Positions 6,441 through 9,949 of a stretch of 9,949 bases of DNA are shown here, piece by piece (within the stretch, counting starts at the first letter, position 1; every line of letters begins with the position of its first letter). Below the pieces are notes generated by a model that worked only from the letters and a program-made list of their open reading frames with translations, was not told the DNA's origin and made no database searches. This stretch comes from GCA-2729515 sp036336695. GTDB lineage: Bacteria; Myxococcota_A; UBA9160; SMWR01. The position numbers and the translations under genes are program-made. The stretch is taken from NCBI GenBank assembly GCA_036336695.1, contig JAYZFQ010000057.1, positions 1 to 9,949 on the forward strand, written 5' to 3'.

Positions 6441-7502
6441 CTACCCAGAGGCCGAACTCCCGGCAGCCGAAGCCCGTCGTGCGACCAGGAGCACTTCCTC
6501 CCCCACCGGTCGCCCGAGACGAACGGCTGCGTACTGCCGCAACCAGAACGCCACCGCGCGCACCCGGTCGAGGCGACTCACAGGAGTCCCCGCTGCGGGC
6601 GGGCCCCCGGGCGTGCTGCGTTCGAGCCTCAATCCTTCCAGGTACAGGTAGAAGGCCGAACTCGCCACGCTCTCGGCCGAGCAGACCTCGATGCCCGCCC
6701 TCTCGGCCACCCGCACGAGCGTTTCCCGGTCGAAGACATGAATGTGCCGCGGCACTTCCCAACCGCGCCAGGCTCGCCCGAACCGCGCGACACCGAGACT
6801 GGCTGCGTTGGGTGTGACCAGAACCATCTGCCCACCGGGCCGAAGCAAGCGGGCGCAGCAACGCAACATCGATTCCGGGTCGGGGACGTGTTCGATCACA
6901 TGAGAAAGCGTGATGGCATCGTAGGTCGACTCCGCCAGGCCGAGTTCTTCGAGCAGGCCCTCGTGGATGGTCGCCGTGGGAACCCGACGCCGCGCCGTCG
7001 CCGCCGCCCGCCCATCCGTCTCGGTACCCGACACTTGCCACCCGAGGTCGTGCATGACGGAGAGGAAGAGCCCGCCGCCACAACCGACGTCCAGGAGGTG
7101 GCCCCGACTCCCTGCGGAAAGCGCCATCACACTGCGCCGCGCCGCCTCCCGCAGCGGCCCGATCGCTGCCAGCAAGCGACCGGCGACTCGTTCTGCCCAG
7201 CCTGCCGCATCGCGGTAGTCGAAGATCGCGGCAGGAATTCCGCGGCGCACGCTGCGCTGCACGAAGCTCATTCGCGCGTCGTCTTCGTGGGTGTAGTAGG
7301 TTTCGTAGAGGCGTCCGAGGTCGGCAGCATCCGGTCGCGGGTCCAACCAGACCAGACCACATTCCTGGCAACGTCGCAGTTGCCAGGTCCCTGCAACGCC
7401 GTAGAGACGATCGTCCAGGTCCGAATACAGCGCGGCACCTTGCACGCCGCAGAGCCTGCACTGGGGCGCGGGATGCGCGCGGATTTCAGACCCCGTTTCC
7501 AT
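6441..7502 (-). CDS. Zinc-ribbon class I SAM methyltransferase
   Basis: Cytoplasmic protein of 353 residues. The N-terminus holds four cysteines in a zinc-ribbon arrangement: C15-x-x-C18 and, 26 residues later, C45-x-x-C48 in RRCQECGLVWLDPRP. This pattern is common in methyltransferases of O-antigen and glycan clusters, followed by a helical YETYY stretch. The Rossmann core has motif I LLDVGCGGG (137-145), acidic E162 at the end of strand 2, then LSHVIEHVPDPE (200-211) and LLRPGGQMVLVTPN. The last ~100 residues form a basic helical extension around PRHIHVFDRETL and the final LLVARRAS. The ATG at 7502 shares a base with the stop of the upstream glycosyltransferase (TGATG), giving translational coupling and deciding the start. 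The longer frame to 7664 lies wholly inside that gene and lacks domain content. It most likely methylates a nucleotide-sugar or lipid-linked sugar for the neighbouring GT-C enzymes. The family is sure; the target is inferred. Confidence 0.92.
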   Translation of the reverse strand: METGSEIRAHPAPQCRLCGVQGAALYSDLDDRLYGVAGTWQLRRCQECGLVWLDPRPDAADLGRLYETYYTHEDDARMSFVQRSVRRGIPAAIFDYRDAAGWAERVAGRLLAAIGPLREAARRSVMALSAGSRGHLLDVGCGGGLFLSVMHDLGWQVSGTETDGRAAATARRRVPTATIHEGLLEELGLAESTYDAITLSHVIEHVPDPESMLRCCARLLRPGGQMVLVTPNAASLGVARFGRAWRGWEVPRHIHVFDRETLVRVAERAGIEVCSAESVASSAFYLYLEGLRLERSTPGGPPAAGTPVSRLDRVRAVAFWLRQYAAVRLGRPVGEEVLLVARRASAAGSSASG

Positions 7503-8908
7503 CAGGAACCCGGCACGGACCCGGCTGCCCGGGCTCCCTCCATCGAATATTCCGGGTAGTGCTTCTTCCAATCGAAACCGGGACCCGAGTCCGTCTTCAC
7601 GAAGACCATTTCGAGCGTGAACACGGTGATACAGAGCACGAGCAGTGCGGACAGGGACGACCACACGAAAAACGAACGCAACCCCGGACCGCGGGTCCAG
7701 TCGGAAAGCACCTCGCTCGCGTAATAACCGAACGGAACCAGCAGTCCGAGCAGATAGCTCCCCTTGACCGTCGCGTACCAGGGGTTCCGCCAGGTAAAGA
7801 GGACATAACCCGCGAGGGTCAGGGCCACGAGGAGCAGGAAAAGCGTATCCACGCCCCCCGGCTTTGCGATGGCGCGCCGGAGCCCCCGCCAGAGGCCCAC
7901 CGCGAAGGCCACGCTCGGAACGAGTGCGAGCAGGAGCATGGCGGTTCCGAGGTGAGTGATGGCGCGCTCGGAGCGCGGCAGCACGATCCGGTGACCGTCG
8001 AACCAGAGCGTCGTGTAGGTCGTCCCCCAGACGGATTCCACCAGGTCCCGGTTCAGCACCTGGGGATCCGTAAACGTCGCGATGGGAACCCTCAGGTAAT
8101 CACCGACCGAACGCTCACCCGGAGGCATCGTGTGGATCCTCGCGTGAACAGGAAGGTCGTGGGGGTAGAGATACCCGAACTGGACGAGGTTGCGTACGTA
8201 GTAGCCAGAGCCCACGAGCGTCGCGACACTGCCGAACACGAGGGCGCAGGCAAGACCGCGCTTCCAGTGGCGGCGCCGGAGGCCATCGAGAACCCAGGCC
8301 AGGCAGACAGCGAGGACCACGAGCGCCGCGGTGAGCTTGGTGAGAACGGCGAGCCCGCCGACCACACCGAGCCCCGCCACGTTGCGCAGAGCGTGACGCG
8401 AGTCTGGCGCCCTCCCGAGTTGCAGGGCCGTGCCAACCACCGTTGCGCTGATCAGCGCCGAAACGAGGATTTCCTGGCTGAGCATCGCGCTCATGTAGAT
8501 GTGCGCGGGCAGAAAGAGCAGCAGACCCGCTGCAAGGAACCAACGCTTGGGATCTCCCGGCGCGGCCCGGGCCACGTAGAAGACGGCAAGCGCGATGGCC
8601 AACAACCCGACCCCGGAACTCACCCACCGGATTGCCCGGGTCACGTCGCGCTTCGAAGCGCCGTCCATCGCGCGAGCCAACACGGCCGAGCCGTAGAAGA
8701 AGAGTGGCGGCTGCGCGTAGGACCACCCCTCGTGCGGCGCCGGCAGTTCCCAGGTATGCGTCAGGTGCTCGACGTATTCCCAGTTCCAGGGCGCGTCGAA
8801 CCCCCAATGAAGCTGGTAGACGGATGCGTTGTTGGCACGCATCGCGCCGGCAACCAGCGCGAGAAGGATCACGCCCGCGACGAACGCCGAGCTGCCTCTT
8901 CCCTTCAC
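7502..8908 (-). CDS. GT-C membrane glycosyltransferase (ArnT-like)
   Basis: Integral membrane protein of 468 residues with a hydrophobic N-terminal helix (about 8-23). A first outer loop follows with GFDAPWNWEYVEHL (D38) and, after LPAPHEGWSY, the QPPLFFYGSA segment, which is the 'FD..H..Y...LP....QPPL(Y)Y' pattern of GT39-like GT-C enzymes. About ten hydrophobic segments then run to residue ~430, including LLALVPSVAFAVGLW and TLFLLLVALTLAGYVLFTW. The usual His after the aspartate appears as Trp43, and no D-E pair is present, so it is a divergent member. GTG 8908 follows directly after an in-frame TGA, so it is the earliest possible start. The next starts lie inside or beyond helix 1. No Shine-Dalgarno precedes it. 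It begins 146 nt after the SGNH gene stop and overlaps the methyltransferase by one base (TGATG). Likely role: transfer of one sugar from a polyprenyl-phosphate carrier. A flippase-like or uncharacterised polytopic protein is the alternative. Confidence 0.83.
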   Translation of the reverse strand: MKGRGSSAFVAGVILLALVAGAMRANNASVYQLHWGFDAPWNWEYVEHLTHTWELPAPHEGWSYAQPPLFFYGSAVLARAMDGASKRDVTRAIRWVSSGVGLLAIALAVFYVARAAPGDPKRWFLAAGLLLFLPAHIYMSAMLSQEILVSALISATVVGTALQLGRAPDSRHALRNVAGLGVVGGLAVLTKLTAALVVLAVCLAWVLDGLRRRHWKRGLACALVFGSVATLVGSGYYVRNLVQFGYLYPHDLPVHARIHTMPPGERSVGDYLRVPIATFTDPQVLNRDLVESVWGTTYTTLWFDGHRIVLPRSERAITHLGTAMLLLALVPSVAFAVGLWRGLRRAIAKPGGVDTLFLLLVALTLAGYVLFTWRNPWYATVKGSYLLGLLVPFGYYASEVLSDWTRGPGLRSFFVWSSLSALLVLCITVFTLEMVFVKTDSGPGFDWKKHYPEYSMEGARAAGSVPGS

Positions 8909-8915
8909 TCAGCGC

Positions 8916-8921
8916 AGGATA
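8916..8921 (-). promoter_or_regulatory. Possible -10 box for a leaderless transcript
   Basis: On the minus strand TATCCT lies seven bases before the GTG start at 8908. A transcript starting at the usual distance from such a box would begin at the start codon, which would suit the lack of a Shine-Dalgarno. No convincing -35 hexamer is present, so this is speculative. Confidence 0.2.
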
Positions 8922-8947
8922 GCGTGGGATCGACCTCACCGAGCGTC

Positions 8948-8961
8948 ACGGGGCCTCCCGT
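8948..8961. repeat. Short inverted repeat
   Basis: ACGGG and CCCGT with a four-base loop, in the 146-bp gap between the SGNH and glycosyltransferase genes. Five pairs only, and no T-tract. Confidence 0.2.
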
Positions 8962-9036
8962 CCGGGGTCGGCCAGAAGCCCCCGGATGCACCTCCCGGGA
9001 ACCGAAAAAGTGCCGAACGAGACGCGAGGCAAGCCC

Positions 9037-9053
9037 CGGCGGCCGTCCCGCCG
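9037..9053 (-). terminator. GC-rich hairpin just after the SGNH gene stop
   Basis: Two arms CGGCGG and CCGCCG separated by five bases form a six-pair stem, starting a base or two after the TGA at 9055-9057 as read on the minus strand. It has no following T-tract, so it would be at most a weak or Rho-helped attenuator. It may only reduce expression of the downstream genes, since they otherwise look like one operon. Confidence 0.3.
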
Positions 9054-9054
9054 C

Positions 9055-9949
9055 TCAAGAGCCTCCGGAAAGCCTGCTCCACCCGCTCAGTTCGCGGCCG
9101 ACTCGAATCGACGTACGATCGGCGCCTTCGGAACTGAGGTGATCGACGTCGCCGAACAGGTGCAGATTGGAAGGCCCGGAGAATCGATCCCGGAGATCCA
9201 GGACGCGAACATTGTCGAATTCAGCGGCAAGTTCGTTCACGCGCGCATCGAAGTCAGAAACATCCACGACTTTCGCAAGGGCGGCACGGTAGGCGTCGGT
9301 CGTGGGGAACTGCACCAGGAGCACCCGAATCCCCCGCTGGTGACAGAACTCCAGGAGTTTCCGCAAATCCGAAAACGCCTCGGGATCCGTGGGGGACGCA
9401 GGGAAATGGACGCGGACGCGATCGGTCGCCAGCTTTTCGAGTTCCGAGGCCGACCGGGCCTTCAAGACCTGCTGGCCGCGCAACGCACCCCCTTCCATCG
9501 GCACATAGAGCGTCCAGGGCAGTTCCGGCACAGCTCCGGTATCAAGAAAACGGAGCACGTTGCCTCGTTGCCCGGCGTATGGCGCGTAGCGACCCGTCAG
9601 CCAACGCGCGAGGTAGGGCAGTGGCTCGCCCCGCTCCCAACCCAGCTTCGGGTAGTCGACGAAACCCGCGTAGTAATGCGCAAAAGCCCGGTGCGGATCG
9701 GGCCGTTCCGCGACGAGGTGAGGTTCCGCCTGGAGCACGACCGTGTCGACCGAGAGGCCTGCTGCCAGAAGCGACTGCAATCGATAGAGCATCTCCGGAT
9801 ATCGCTCACCGGGCAGCGCAAAGTTGAAACTCCCCTCCAGGGCCCGCGGCTGAATCCCGCGCTTCACGTGGGAATCCCCGAGGGCCAGCGTGTGAATCGA
9901 AGCCGGATCCAGTGCATCGAACTGGCGAAGCGTTCTCTCCGGAACACCG
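9055..9949 (-). CDS. SGNH-fold hydrolase/acyltransferase-like protein, partial
   Basis: N-terminally truncated by the window edge; 297 residues are visible and the frame runs on past 9949. Counting from the edge, LALGDSHVKRGI (residues 21-32) carries the GDS nucleophile motif with Ser26. FNFALPGERY follows, a second block typical of the bacterial SGNH/GDSL-like and AlgX/AlgJ-like groups that modify polysaccharides. The C-terminal LFGDVDHLSSEGAD (264-277) supplies the D-x-x-H catalytic pair, D267 and H270. The middle (about 160-230) has an alpha/beta core with RVLLVQFP and NVRVLDL strands. Such proteins remove or add acyl groups, often acetyl, on glycans. The window cannot show whether a signal peptide or membrane anchor precedes it. 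It precedes the glycosyltransferase by 146 nt on the same strand, which suggests a glycan acyl-modification or processing role. Other SGNH esterases remain possible; the assignment rests on the two short motifs. Confidence 0.72.
   Translation of the reverse strand, partial: GVPERTLRQFDALDPASIHTLALGDSHVKRGIQPRALEGSFNFALPGERYPEMLYRLQSLLAAGLSVDTVVLQAEPHLVAERPDPHRAFAHYYAGFVDYPKLGWERGEPLPYLARWLTGRYAPYAGQRGNVLRFLDTGAVPELPWTLYVPMEGGALRGQQVLKARSASELEKLATDRVRVHFPASPTDPEAFSDLRKLLEFCHQRGIRVLLVQFPTTDAYRAALAKVVDVSDFDARVNELAAEFDNVRVLDLRDRFSGPSNLHLFGDVDHLSSEGADRTSIRVGRELSGWSRLSGGS

Noticed and set aside
4832..6817. Plus-strand open frame of 661 codons antisense to the GT39-type and methyltransferase genes
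   Set aside because: Arg/Pro/His/Glu-rich, with no recognisable domain; a by-product of third-position GC bias in the opposite, clearly homologous genes.
7503..7664. N-terminal extension of the methyltransferase to 7664
   Set aside because: It lies wholly within the upstream glycosyltransferase, and the TGATG overlap gives a natural coupled start.
7559..9142. Plus-strand open frame of 527 codons antisense to the second GT-C gene
   Set aside because: Low-complexity charged composition and no motifs; it runs through the intergenic gap into the SGNH gene. A shadow frame.

Overview
The window is GC-rich, with strongly codon-biased genes on both strands and no RNA genes, CRISPR arrays, insertion sequences or phage genes that I can see. 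The gene content suggests a high-GC, probably Gram-negative environmental bacterium (a Myxococcota, Desulfobacterota or Binatota-like lineage would fit). That placement is inference from style and gene families, not from a marker gene.

The left half (1-3893) is a regulated catabolic cassette. Three minus-strand genes are packed with gaps of 3 and 10 nt. In transcription order they are a KstD/fumarate-reductase-type FAD oxidoreductase, a CoxG-like SRPBCC lipid-binding-fold protein, and an MFS transporter cut by the left edge. A TetR regulator is transcribed divergently from the same 161-bp spacer, which contains an AT-rich island. The simplest reading is that a hydrophobic substrate (steroid, terpenoid or similar) is imported and oxidised, and that TetR senses it.

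The right half (3935-9949) is a minus-strand surface-glycan type cluster. In transcription order it holds an SGNH-fold hydrolase/acyltransferase-like protein (cut by the right edge), a GT-C membrane glycosyltransferase, a zinc-ribbon SAM methyltransferase that overlaps it by one base, a second GT-C glycosyltransferase of the GT39/ArnT type, and a membrane-anchored CmcI-family methyltransferase. Together these would transfer sugars from polyprenyl-phosphate donors on the periplasmic side and decorate a lipid-linked or exported glycan with methyl and perhaps acyl groups. The two halves converge at about 3894-3934.

No stretch over 300 bases lacks a gene. The longest gaps are 3139-3299 (divergent control region), 8909-9054 (hairpins and a possible promoter) and 4667-4750. 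The most notable local detail is the oxidoreductase/SRPBCC junction. The second gene follows in the same frame directly after a single TGA, and its fold begins before any ATG, GTG or TTG, so it appears to use a CTG start or, less likely, readthrough. I found no strong evidence for a wholly new system.
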